From Burhinus oedicnemus (Eukaryota; Chordata; Aves; Charadriiformes; Burhinidae): a DNA stretch of 64,000 nt. Location: positions 943,727-1,007,726 of the forward strand of contig VFFE01007789.1 in NCBI GenBank assembly GCA_008921705.1, written 5' to 3'. A program made the position numbers and the translations under genes. Below are positions 37,001 through 51,300 of this stretch, piece by piece (positions within the stretch are counted from its first letter, which is position 1; every line of letters starts with the position of its first letter). The notes beneath the pieces are model-generated. The model ran no database searches. It was given only the letters and a program-made list of their open reading frames with translations, and was not told the origin of the DNA.

Positions 37001-40000
37001 TGACTTGCCCTTTTCCCAGAACACGATTAATTTGTTCCTTTTATAAACCTCATTATAAATTTATAGCTTTTCTCAAACTCTGTTTGCCCTTACTATTTTC
37101 TCTATAACCCTCACAAAAACTCTTCCAAAAGACTACAAAATTATTCATTGTTTCAGAATTTTGGTCTCGTTAACCAGAAGGATCAAGTAAAGATCCTTGC
37201 ATTTCCCTCTAGTATCAGGGATCCTTCAACAGACATACATACTGGAGAAAAGAATACACTAACGAGACATAAAATTCAAAGCATAAAAAATAAAGAGCCC
37301 TTGCAAGTTAAATTTTAATTTTTAAACTAATTTTTAATTCTTAAATATTGTTTAAAAAAACATTAAGGTCATTTAAATATTTTCAAGTTATTTTAACCTT
37401 AATATACCCACAGTCTGTCCTCAGCTGGCACTGAACTGTAGTAATAAGATGTCCACCAGCACTTCTTCCCCATACGTTGCATGAAGATAAAAGTGATCTA
37501 TAGCTTGTTTTCCATACCCATCAAAATGTATTCTTATAGATGTATTGTTAACCTCACCTGGCCAAAAAAAAAAAACCAAACCCAAAAAAACCCCTAAAAC
37601 AATTAAAAAATTGCTCAAAAAAAACTATCACTTGCACTACTGCAAGAACAGCCCTAAATGAAGTGCAATGTATTTTTACTTTGTATGCTAGTATTGTGAA
37701 TCCCACCTTGAAACTAGGCATCCGTGCTCTGGTTAAAAAGCTGTCTCTGTCATGGGATTCAAGCTGTGCTTTAAAGTCCTAGAAGAACCCAGCACATCAA
37801 ATGCTGCATGAAGATGGATTAGCCTTATTTGTGACTTGATGTACCAACACAAGTTCAGGGTTGTGTTTTGGCAAGCTTTGCTTACCAACTGAAAACTAGT
37901 TCATTGTCTCCACTTCAAAACCTACACGCACACTTTGGCACGTATGTGATTTTCTTTTCTGGGGAGGGCAAGGATTAGGACAGCAAAGCTGCCCCAAGTG
38001 AGGTGCTGCAAGGTTCAGTAGTGTGAGAAACCCAAGAGTATCAAATTCTGCCTACACAATGCCTAGCTGTAGCCAGTGCTGCTGCACTACCACTTTCATT
38101 TTTATCCAACGCGTACACAAATCTAAAGTGAAAGTCTGTGTACTTGCTTGATAAGCTCACAGCAAGAAGTAGACAAAAATCAAACCTTTATTTTCAGAAG
38201 AATTCTCTTACAAGAAACCACAAAGTTCCCTCATGGAACTGCACAGGTGTATTTCTGCAGGCTAATACAAAGAAAGAATCAACTATTCTGGTCTCTCGCA
38301 CAGAGTATCCGAAATCACATTTTTTTAAACAGCCATAAACATAACCTCCACCTCTCTTGTCATGACTGCAGCAAATGCAATAAAACTGAGGCACCAGGAG
38401 CATCAGACTTGTGGAAGAGGTTTCTGTTGTAAATGCTAGTATCTTCACCTGTAATACTCCAGTTATTTTATGTGGGAAAAAGGCTGCAGATTGCATAGGT
38501 GTACCTGTCCTCAAAGAACTCACATTTCTATTCCTTCAATAAAAAGCTAGAGGATGTTACCTTCAGTATTTCCTTCTGATAAACTGGACGATTATTTATA
38601 AAAACGAAACTCCTTTCTGAGCTTGAAAGGCTTGTCAAAGAACTGTCTGACTCAGCTTTTGGGAGAAATCCAGAAAGATTTATCTGCAATGATAAATACA
38701 GTACAAAAGTCTTTTAAAGTGAACCATAAAAAGGTTGGGTTTTTTTTTTTTTTTTTAGAGGTGAGATATTGAAATTAAACTGTACAGGAGTCCAAGTCAT
38801 TTAAACACAGCATGTACTGCTTCTTGAAAGTTATGATTTAAAAAAATAAAAGTACTTACAGGAAAAAAAAAAAAAAAAAGAGGTTGAGAAGGATGGGCTT
38901 GTATCTGTTTTCCTTGAAAAATTTCCCATTTGGACTGCTGGTTGCCCCAGGTTGCTGTCTACAGCTGAGGGCTGCAGAGAACACCACCAGCCAGCTTTAG
39001 GCTTGCTGACTGTATGGTTGCCAACTTAACCCCTCTGCAAGCTAACGGCATGCAGTGCTGCCCAACCTGGTGAAGGCAGTAGCAAATTACCCCTACGGGA
39101 AAAGCCCAAAACACACAATCCCTCCTTTCTACACGCAGCACACCTTAAATAGTCTGTCATAGGGCATTTACTCAGGGCACCTAAATTTACCTATGCCACC
39201 TGTATCCAAATTGTCTGACTCTAAAGACTGCCGAGCACCCACGATTCACAGACCACAGCAGAACCTGTGAGCGCAAAGCACTGCCAAGGAGCCTCGGGAA
39301 AAAAATCACACCATTTGAGTACCTAACATAACTCCAAGTTTTCAGATTTTTCTGTTGAGTCTTTAGCTTAGTTTTTTTAGGTCAAAGTGAGGCTGAGGAC
39401 TTGTGCTGCCTGTCCCCTCACCTCCCCTCTCTCCCCCACCAAGCAACTTTGACACTGTTGGGATTGATTTCAATTCAATCTGGTGAAGAAGCAGAAATCC
39501 CAAAAGATATTACATTTCCACAATTTCTATCATAACTGACAGCTGTTTGGAGAGGAGATAATGACCTTACTGAGGAAAAGACAATTGTAACTTTTCAAAA
39601 GACAGGATCCATCAGCACGTAAGCACTGACATGCCGACCAGCTCACATACTGCCCCACACATCACCTCACTGCCACTTGCCCAAACCAATAGGTGAAGGA
39701 ACACTGGGGCATCAGGAGGATGGAGATTCTGGAGACATGGGAAAGTCTGGAGAATGTTCTGGTAGCAGGGTGGATCACAAAACATAGAAATCAGAACTCG
39801 TTAGCTTTGCTTTTGGCAGAACCACTTGTATTTACTAAAATCCAAATTATCATGCCTTTGAAACGGAATTTAAAATCCCTGGGATTTGGCCTATCCTTCC
39901 CATTCATCTACGTCACACCAGCTATCTGCTCATGTGCTCCCTTATTCCCTCTTGACCTTGTAATAAGCATTCTGTGCTAAAGCTGGAGTGTTCTGGTCAG

Positions 40001-43000
40001 CAACGTCGCACATAACCAAACACCACTGGTCAAGTTAAAGAGGTGTCAAATATCTGTTGGATGATTATCAGAAAACAACAGGCAGCACTTCTAGATTTTA
40101 TTCTGCAACTTTAGCATACCCTCCCTGAATGTTCCTCCTCTAGACTTCAAGCTCCTTTTCTAATTCCCAAGTATTTGTACAAGTCTTTTACTTCAAACAA
40201 TATTTTTGTATACAGACAGTACTAAAGCAAAACTGAAAGTCTCTAAATAACTCATTTAAGGAGTTGCCAGATTTAGAAATGGCTGACTGCTGTTACTATT
40301 TAAAGCCACGTAGAATATCAGTATGCTCATTAAAAGTTAGCAACAATTTCTAGAACTAGTCTTAATTATTAGAATTCTCATATATGAAAGTATATGAAGT
40401 TTAAAGACAAAATTATAGAGACTGGAAAATATTACAGAATTTTTGCTTTTAAATTAGAACAACTGTTTTCAAAGTTAAAACTTTAATAAAAAACAACTTA
40501 CAGATGTAGTAAAATATATCAGTGTGGAGTGGACATTAGAATGTCTTTCTTAAGTACTCATCTTTTTCCCAGTGGCATGTGTATCCGCTAAGCTTAACCA
40601 CAGAAAAAGAAGAGACTAGGAAAATTTCCTGTGTGAAAGTTTTCAGCCAAAATAGATCCATCCATTTACAAGACTGGGGATGTGAAAAGCATAGATGCTG
40701 TTTTGTACATATATGTAAGTAGTGTCAATTCTTTTTCTTAGTTTTCTTTTTATTTTACAAGCAGCTCCTGAGTTTGCACGCTTTGGAGTCAGCTTGAAAT
40801 TTGTTCTTGTTTCATTCAGTGCTCATAATGGAGATGTTTTGAAGAAGGACAGTCTTTAAAACCCCTGGATAACTTGTTACAGAAGTTTTAACTCTGCAGT
40901 TAGTAAGGCACAGCTTACAGAAAGTTGGTTTTAGCAACATTAGTTTTGTCTTCAGAGACACGTAATGGGAAGGAAAAAAGCAGCATATGCTTCGTCATTA
41001 AATACCTATGCCAATACCTGCCTGCACACAAGGGAGAAAGAAAGGGTTACACAGGCAACCTTAATTCTGGCATTTCATAGTGTTTGGCTGCTTAATATAG
41101 AAATGCCCGTGGTTTCTGAACGTAGATTTGTGTGTGAGCAATATGCATGGATCACTTATACACCTATAAATGATGCACGTGGTATTTTACACACTATTTA
41201 GAGACAGAGAGAGAGATGGAATGTTCCCCAACTTCTATTCAAGGAATATGGATGCCTCATGATATAGCAGAGAGGTAATGTGAGATCCCGAGTGCCTCCT
41301 TCAAGCTAGTCCCTTCTAAATACCCCCATGTCTTCCCTTTGAAGCCCCCTGCACTTGCCCTGTGGGGCACATCCAGACTGCATTCAGGTAAGAACAACTC
41401 TGGATGGTGAGAAAGAAGCAACTAAAAGTTTGTAAACTACAAGAAGCAACTTTGCTTTTTTCTCCTCATTGCCCTGCATATGCATACTACAAGCATTCTG
41501 ACAAACTCAAGATTTAAGTCTGAATAATGCTATTAAACTTTAATACATATATATCTGTATATTCAGACTTTAATAAAGTCTGAATAATGCTGTAAAATAC
41601 AACTTACCATGCTGAATGCAGCACGGTAAGTTGTGTTTAATACCCACTGTGACTTTACAGATTGTGATTCATCTCATCTGTGTGACTGGTCAAGATTTAT
41701 TACTATAAGATACAGGAAAATGCAACTTTGAAGGATCAGCAGTAGCAAGACTCCTTTTTATAAAAACGTCTCCAACAAAAATGGAAGCAGAGTAAAAAAA
41801 TTTTTGAAAATATCAGACAGTTTCAACAAGTCCAAAGAAAGCCAAGTGCACTAAATTTTTTTAAAACTATTATTTCCTTGAAATACATGTTTAGTGGAAC
41901 TTTTACATAACTTGCTTTCTAAACATGTGTTTCTTTTGCTGCTCAGGTGTCCCTCACTGAAATTGAGGGGAAGTTCTTTAGAGTATAAGGCTAAGAGGCC
42001 ATAAGGATGAGAGCGATATAAATGCTTAGATATTAATCAGAGCACAACCTGCCTGTGGGCCAGGAATCCCAACTTAGACAGCTCTGAGCAATCTGCATTT
42101 GTCATCACAACTGTTTTTACTGCCATTTGATCAGTGCCACATGAGTCCTGACTAGATGATTCTTGGAGTGGATTTTCAGTCACCAAACCAATTAATTTTA
42201 CAGAAAGGACAGTAATAGAATCAAAAGCATTACTCAGATGTCAACTTGGAGATAACATTCTCTTTTGCAAAGTCTCCTTTTTGAATATTGATTTAGCTCT
42301 CTTCATTGACAGGCTTGAAGTGGATTTGGGAGAAGGAAGTTTAAACTCACCTCAGGATCTTCACAGCAGTGTTGAAAAGGTACCATACTGCCCATAACGG
42401 CTGTTCCCAGAACTGACATACAGGCCATTTTGTGATCTGACACCCTGGTCTTCTGCCAAATAACTGCCTGAAACAAATGGCACAGAGTCAAATTTTTGAC
42501 ATTATATTTATATTTGTTGAACTCAAGTCATGTCTATGAACATGCATATGCAACTGCACACATACTGTATATGTAACATTCTGTACTTTGACCCTCTTAC
42601 ATTCACAACTTTCAACGTTAACACACACGATATGGTACTTTTTGGCATGTCTTCTCATATTGTATTACTTATTTAGACTCGTAGCGATCGGAAAATTAAG
42701 CAAAGCTTGTATTTACGGATGTTACATAGCTAATCAGGACTCCTGCACCCGAAACAATTGTTAAAAACAAATCCATAAAAATGCTACTTCTCCTCTTAGA
42801 TATATAGCAGTAGGCTTTGTGTTTTTACCAAGCATATAAATTGAGGGTTTATGACACATCTCTAGCACGGTGGTCAACATTTGAAGGTGGGCACTGCAAT
42901 ACTTATGGTACTTACACTCAAGAGATAGGCTGTTTTGGTAGAAATCAGGCTATTAGATGTCCATTCATAACTCTCATGTGGATACTCTAGGTCTATGACA

Positions 43001-45294
43001 AGCCTGCTATTTAGAAAGGAAAGCAGCTTCTAAGGAAGTATTTATGAGGAAAGCAGTTGTTTGTCTCAACAAAATCTTTGTTAAAGAAGCATAAAACGAT
43101 ATCTACTCTATTAGCTACATATCTTGCAATACTATTGCAAGGATTTAATAAATACAGTAAAGCAGTACAAAATGCAACTTGTATCAGAAGACCTGTCAAG
43201 TCCACTTACATATACAGAAAGTATTAGCTACTTTGGGAGGTGAAATTTTGTCTCTCACTAATGAGAAGTCCTACAGTAAACAGCCACAAATTTAACTTTG
43301 AATCTACTGTCTTTTATTGCTGTGTATCAACAACAAAAAACTTCTGCTTAGTCGGCTTTCTGCTTCTAGTCAACTGAGACTGCTAGATTCAGATCCGCTT
43401 TGTATCTATTTCTGTCACTGTTAGCCGACTGAGTGTATTTCAATGAGCAACATTCAAACCCAAAAGAAAAAAAAAAATGCAGCAAGTTGCACTTCAAATC
43501 TGACCTTATAGTACTGTTTAAAATTGATGTTTTAAATAGGTGCTAGGTGTCCAATAAATTCAAAATAAGCTCACAGTATTCTGGTACAGGATGTTATGTG
43601 ACAGCATGGTGAGGAGCAAAGAATACACATGCACCCATCTCAAGAAATGCAATACATAGCCTTAAAATTCCACCTGTCCAGTGGGATATTTGCTGGCCTT
43701 GAGGGGTAAATTCCACAGAAGAACACGGTGCTCCTGTAAAATGATATTCCCTTCCTACAGGACAGGTGGAATTCTAAAGCTTTGAGACTGTTGAGCCTAA
43801 AACTATTCCCTGAATCTTTAATTTTCCATTTCTGTGTACACTCTACAGCATTTGTGAAGTGGGGCTTTTCAGTCCTGCCCGAATCTAACTCACCTCCTGC
43901 ACACCAGCCTGACAGCCTGGTTGTACATGCTGGATTACAGCTAGGTCATCCTATACAGTGTGTGCGAACCCCTCAAACATAAAGGACAATTTACGTTGGG
44001 GAGGGCAGGGAATATAAAAAGGGGAGAGTGAGAAACGAGCAAGCAGAGCCATGGGCCGGGTGTCCATAGCTCTGGCAATGAGAGTTCTCACTGTACTTCG
44101 GCAGCAGGCAGCAGCAAAGGACAGCCCAGAGCTGCCCAAAGCATTCTACCTCTCAGCGTCTCTCCTCTATGTCTGCTGTAAATCTCTTCAAAGACATTTT
44201 GGAGTGATGAAAGAATTTGTCCTCTTCTTTAGAGCTCCTCTTATAAAACATATCCTGTACTGCTTCTATTTTAAAATTGATTACTTAAAATGGAAACACA
44301 AAGTGCCAAGCAATTTTTTCTTTAGCAGCTATATTTTAAAGTAAATGCATGTGACCAAACTGAGAAAGACACTTGTTACATGACTAATATAAACATCATG
44401 CTGTTTATTTTAGGTTATACTAGCGTGATGCCACAGGTACAGATATAAATCTTAGCTGCTGATTAATGCAAGGTTATTACACTGCTTGACCTGCTGCATG
44501 GCTGATACTCAGAACTGTGAAAAGATGACTTCAGAAAGGTGGTTTGAAGAAAGCTGTGGAAGACAAGAACTTATAAAATGCAAACTTTCTAAAAGCAGAT
44601 AGCATTACTAAGCTCAGGGGGTATTTTTTAACTAGTCATATATTTATCGGATATTAACACTCAGAACTATGGACAAAATTTTAGGAAATAGTTACCACTG
44701 TAGGTTAAATTAAAGCCTACATACTAAAGAGGCCACGCAACTCCTAAATCTCTGTATTGTATAAACACAGAATAAATTGTGCATTCATTTTTAGCCCTGA
44801 CTGCACATTACAAAGCAACAGCATAGGAATAGCTAGCTGGTCATTTAAAGAAAATTACTTTTCTAGACTCTCCAGATGTATCAACAGGCATTAAAAATCT
44901 AGTAAGAAACACTGCATGTTCCATTTCATTTATTTTAGAAAGTGCCCGTTTCCATGAGGTTCCTGCAATACCCTATTTTTTTAACCTTGATTATACCCTT
45001 TACTTTAGCTAAAAATACACACCCACGCACATCCCCCATATTTTTTTTCTAGGTCATATAAAGCAGGCATCCAGGATGAGCCAAGGAAGAACCTGACTCT
45101 AGTCAGTATGATGACACTGCAGAAACAGCCTACTCAGAGGTATATTATTACATATGGCCCATCTTAGGTTTTGCTAGAGGTAGCCAAATATATACCACCT
45201 CCCTCCTTGTTTCATTGAAGGGGATTACATGATCTAGATCTCACAAAATGTCATAACGTATATAAAATCTATTGCACAGATACAGAAGGCAAGT

Positions 45295-45332
<38 letters not shown>

Positions 45333-48300
45333 TTCTCCACCCCCATTCAGCCCTAGGACATATGCATACTTTTGTGGAGGATGACAACGTACACGCACAC
45401 ATGGAGCGGGTATCTCTGTTATTTCAGGATGCATAAACATAGCCCAGAAGGATTCCCTGAAAAATGTGTAGAGGGAGGAAAGAGTATACAACCTCTTCCC
45501 ACTGGGGTCCCTGGTATATGGCACTACAGAGAATAAGAGATGCTCATTATCTGTTGCCTCGAAAACACCAAGGAAAGACAGAGAAAAAACGCACCCAACT
45601 CCACTGCCCTAACTACCCTTCATAATTTAGAACTTCTACCAGCAGCCACAATGATTTGCAATCACGGACAAAAGAAAACTCTTAATTAGAACTGGGGACT
45701 GGACACTCTTGCTGACTGTGGCCACTTCAGTGCAACTATGATGCTACAAGTTAAACAGATTCATCCCATTCACCTTATTACTACATAATGACAGTAACTT
45801 AACGAAGTGGACTTTTACTACCCAGAAACCACCTATTTCCTTTATTGGTTTTGTGATAATCATTGTGTTGTTTATCCTGCAAGAAAGTTTGAGGGTGTAA
45901 AAGTCTAGCAGAGCAAGCACTGTACATGAACTGTAGGTTGGTAACGGAACATGAGTTAGCTCTGTAAAAGACAACTGTATTTCACAGTCTCTTTAATTTT
46001 CTTTCACACGCTTCAAAAATCCTGTCATCCTGGCATCCAAGATCTCACTGCAGATAGTTAACTCTTTGGGCCAGTATGTATGTTCCTTAGCTTTCCTGAC
46101 TTAAAATGGAATAGTCTATTAGGCTCCAACGTAACTGAAAACATCGCTACCTACCTGTTAAGAGACTATAAAAACAGGAACAAAGCCAGGCAGCAACATC
46201 CCAAGTTTGAATTTAGCCCAAGCGAAACAAAAAGACAACACCTTGTACCATGTGTATAATCTCTTTGGCTGATGATGCACAGACACCTAGCTGCAAGGGC
46301 TGGCACATTCTCTGCAGTGGAAGGAAACCTATTAGCTAAGATCAAGAAGAGATCAATATAAAATCATAACCACATTCTTTAAAATCCCAGCCTTGAAAAG
46401 TGTCGATGTTGTTTATCAGCTCCATGCCATAACTGGTGTCTTGTTTCAAAACCAATGGCAAGTTATCTTACTAAAACAGAGCTCTTGCAAAATATTCCCT
46501 TGAAAACAAATCACTGTAGTTTTTCAATTTAGTTTAAAGAAAAATAATGCAACTCTCTATACAATCGTAATTGTTTTCCCCATGGATTTTATACTTGCGC
46601 CTGAGAAATCAGTTGTCCCATTCATTTCATAAGAGATGGTGGACATCTCTTATGAAGATAAGAGAAACTCAGGGCACCATTCTTCTCATCAGATGCAGCT
46701 GACATACCTGTCTATCCCACGGGCATCAGACATTACTGCTATCAAGGGGATTTGTTGAAAGACAGTAATGTTCCACAGCACTGTTCATCCTACAAATTCT
46801 GACACATTTCCTGCTCAGATTCCCCTTTTGTGATATGAGAGCATCCCTCTCAATGAAAAGGCTTTCTTCAGCATCATGCAGTAGAGAAATGCTTGGATTT
46901 GTGAGCTGGGAAATAAGTTAGGAGAGGAGGTAACAGATATTAAAGAGCCAAGGACTTTCATCTGGTGTTATGATGAATTGAAATGATGAAATGAAAACAT
47001 GGTAACACATGTTTTCGGATGAAATGAAATTAAATGATGAAATGAAAACATGGTAACACATGTTTTCAGAGCCTTTCAAGAATTACAAAGACTATAGAGA
47101 GTTTTAAGTTTTTTGGCTCTTTAACCACGCACATTCAGCTGTGGGTGTTTAAGAGAAATTCCACTTCCATAGCAGAAGGGGGGGGGGGAAACCAAACCAA
47201 ACCCTCCCAAACAGTTAAATTAGTGTCAAAACACACAGTTTCTAATCCTAAACTATCATTCAGAGGATGTATATCATCACAGTGAATTCCATTTAAATAA
47301 AGGGAGGCTTGAAATCCTTTTGTTAAAACAGAGGTGTGTTATTTTTGTTAACCAAACTGTGACAAAGTACATTGGTAAGGAAGAGGGAAAAGTCCCAGGT
47401 GGTTTTGGAAACATCCTTTTTCTGCTAACCTTTTAAGTGTACAAAGCGAGAGTGAAAGCCTTGCAAGAGCTAAAGGCACATCTCGGATTCTGCAATACAC
47501 ACTGCATATGTGAAACAGTAATTGTTTTGAGATTTCAGACATACACTGTGCTGTCATTTGAAAAAAGTGATGGATGAGAAACTGGAAACCTCAAGGAATT
47601 AGTAATAGGATATAAAGCATTTCACCTCTAGGTCACCAGTTCAAATTCAACCAGGTTGGTAGTGACCAAAAGTAGTTACCATCTGGCAGCTGTTCTCTGG
47701 CTGATGTAAATTGAGTTGAGGGTCTCAGCGCATTTCCTAGTGGACAGGTGTCCTCAGCCCAAAAAACACCATAATTAACTCTCTGTTTGGCTTTCTCAGC
47801 AAAGCCACTGAATGAGTGGAAGTAAAGACTGAGCTATATTCCAGGTCAGCATGAAAGCATGTTGGCTGCAGAGCACTGCAGATTCTTAATCATAATTCCT
47901 CTTTATATTTTAAGACACACAGATTAGGGAGGGACTTAATTTATCATCATTACATTAAATGCAGTAGCCTTTCCAACTCAAGAAAGCGCTCACATGCTGC
48001 TGTTCTGCTCAATGCAGACTTCTTTTCAACATGGAGCTACACGAGAGTTTGGAAGCACAATGAATGAATGCAAAGCATAATCCCATTATTAAAAATGGTA
48101 AATTTACCCTGACACACTTACTACATCTCAAAAAAGCTACACTTACTACAGAGGACTCAGACACAGAAAATAAACTGGTTTTGGACTGTTGGATACAGAC
48201 TGTAGGTTGAGATTATTCAATTTGGAAATAAGAGGAGACTTACCATAAAGAAAAAAAAAAAGAGAGGATGGCATCCTTTAGGACAATACCAACCAGACAC

Positions 48301-51300
48301 AACAGGCATTTGGGGAAGAGTACCGTCCACGGTTATAATAATGGCTTTAAAATGGACCTCTTGCATCCAGAAGTTCTGACCCATGTCTCTCTCAAGAAAC
48401 AAACAAGACCTAGTTCTAGGCAGAACTGTGCGTGACCAAGGTTTCAAAATAGTATGCATGAAAAACACTGGGGTGTGGGGGGGGGGAAATCTCCTATGCA
48501 GATTTTTCCTCAACAGAAACTGGAAAATTTATTGAGTCTACTTATGGCCCACCTGTGCTTTGCACAAGACACAGACCAGTTGTTTATGGTATGACCTGCT
48601 GATAGGCACCATCTAAACCACCTGTTGCCATAATTTGTTCAGCCCTATTATATCTGAAATTGTTAAAACAGGTATAGTATTGGCTGCCCTCTCTCATTTC
48701 CGTATTTCTGGAATAAAGGCAACTAGAACAGAATTAAAGTATTCTGTATCATCAGCCTTTCAACACACAATGGCATTTCTTGAATATCCAGTGGCTTGTA
48801 AGACTGAGTCGAGGGCTACTGGTGTTAAACAGTAAAAAGTGTGAAAACTGTTGTTCCAGGGAAGAGCCCTACACCACCTCGGGTAAAATACAGCCAGAGC
48901 TCATAGGTGGCTAGAACATGGCATTTCGGGCTGAAGAGTCTGACGTGGTTTAAGCGGTAGCTGACTCTGGAATGTTCTTAGCATGCCTTCAGATAATGTT
49001 AACTTTAAATAAACTTGCTGAATACTCATGTAAATTATTTCCATTTGGCTGTCTCATTATTCAATATGCTTTCAAGGAACATGGTGATGAAAGAAGAAAA
49101 ATACCTCTTTCTAACATAACCATACTGGCAAGAGGATCAACATTATCAGTATTCAAAGAATGTCTTGGCAGGATAAACCTTCATAAAAAGAAGGAGCACT
49201 AGCTAATCCAAGTTGTCAAAATAGCAATAGTACTTCAAGGGTTGATCTGCAAAGTGATTCATTATTTATTGCTAATGCAAACAAAACATTCTGAGCAGAA
49301 AGAGCAATTGAGTATTTCCTATCTCAGAAATCCACTGATGGAGAGTACACAATAAATGAACCTTAGGATGACTAATACAAGGATATCTATTTTCTTACTT
49401 AGTAGAAAACAACCCAAAGGAAGGAAAAGCATTGTGGTTCTTCACAGAAAAGAAATCGGACACTTAATGGTAATATTTGCATCTGAACTAACACAGATAT
49501 GAAGCACGGCACAGCAGCAAGAAAAATTTCTGGAAATTTCATTCAGAAGCACAAGACATACACCATTAAAAAACCCAACATGGTGGAAATAAAATATGCA
49601 ATGTATTTTGCATCCTAAAAACATATATACATTCAACAGCTCAATAAGATGCCCGACTTTGCAAAATAAATTTCTGCTCGAACCAATTAGGAAACCATTT
49701 TCAGATTCCTAACCCCAGATATTTTTATGAAAGTTTCACCCTCACTATTCTTCCTCAGTAAAGCCAGGGCTATGCTTTCTTCCATTCTCCTTTCATTCCT
49801 CATAAAATACAGGACTTTAAAGAATGTACTTTAAAAAAAAAAATGTACTGGTTGTGTCATTTATTTTCAAAATTTCTTTGAAATACACTGTATTGCACTA
49901 CCCTTTCTACTCTTTCGACCCATCTCTCCTCATCGCCTTCTGTAATACCTCATCTCTGCTACCTTCTTGCTCTTTTAAGCCTCGGAACCTGATCTTACTC
50001 CTGACGTGTATCTTCTTCCATTGCAACAGAAAGTATTGGCTCAGCCTCAAGAATTTGGGATTCTAGGAACTCCTCTGAATAACTGCACATACAATTTTTT
50101 TAAGCTAATATATAATTTATGAGCTCCATGAAAAATAAAGCCATTCTAATTAGTTGATTCTTTCTCCTTATACATTTCAAAAAGAAATACAACAGCCGTC
50201 ACCAAAAAAAAAAATAAAATCAGACACACTATTGAGTAGAGTATTATTCTAGCACAGATCTATTGTAGTATCACTATAGGAAAAACACCTTCTGATCTGA
50301 ATTAATAATTTTAATGACAATAATATTTAGCATCTGAAGGAAAAAGAACTAATGAATAATCATGTTTTGTGATATTATGGTAATAGAGAGGCACGTAGAC
50401 CTGTTGAAAGTTGTTATGCATTGGAATTTCAGAATTTCAGATTTCTTAAAAGGTATGATGCAATAGGTAATTTTTTATTTTGCCAGGAATGACAACAGCA
50501 GTAGAAACACAGGAATCTGTATTCAAAGTTTTTTTTAACATTTTCAGACTATTTTAAAACATTTACACATGCACAGAGAAAGACTACACTTACTGCACAA
50601 TTTCTTTAGCCTTTGATTTTCCCAGCTCAGCAATAGCTACTGAGTGACCTCTTGTGTTCAAACATGTCTGAGCAGCTCCTTTCTTTTTTTCTTTTTTGCT
50701 AAATAAATGAACATAAGGCTGGCAGTACAAAATGAAGAGACCATCTCTGTCATTACAATGAATATATATTGCCTGCAGACAGCATTTGTACTCATTTATT
50801 CTACCTATTCAAATTGTGTATTGAGGAATTTACCTCTGAAGCTAATACAATAGGTAGTCAAAACCAATGTGCAATGGCTACTTATCATGCCACTCTCCAC
50901 AGTTTTTGCAGTATTGTGAAAAAGACGTGATCAACTTCTTGCACATTATTGCCATTATATTAAAATAAGCATACAAAAAAATGAAAACCAAGATATGTAA
51001 TAGTCTAATCAAAGGGGATAAAATCAAAATACCATAAAAAAATAATTTGCAATTTGTCAACAGCAACCTCACTGCTGCTCCCCTTCTCCTTGTTCCTCTT
51101 TTCCCCCAAATCACTGCTGTCTTACTCAAGAGTCATATTCCCTTGCCTCTCTGCCATCACCCAGAAGCAAGAACAGGAGTTTCAGACTAGAAAGGCTAAC
51201 ACAAACTGTGTAAGCAACCCTGCAATAGATGTCTAGTTCAGAAAGGTCAACTGAGCAACCATCTTCCACAATAAGATGTTTCCCAACACAGTATATCAAA

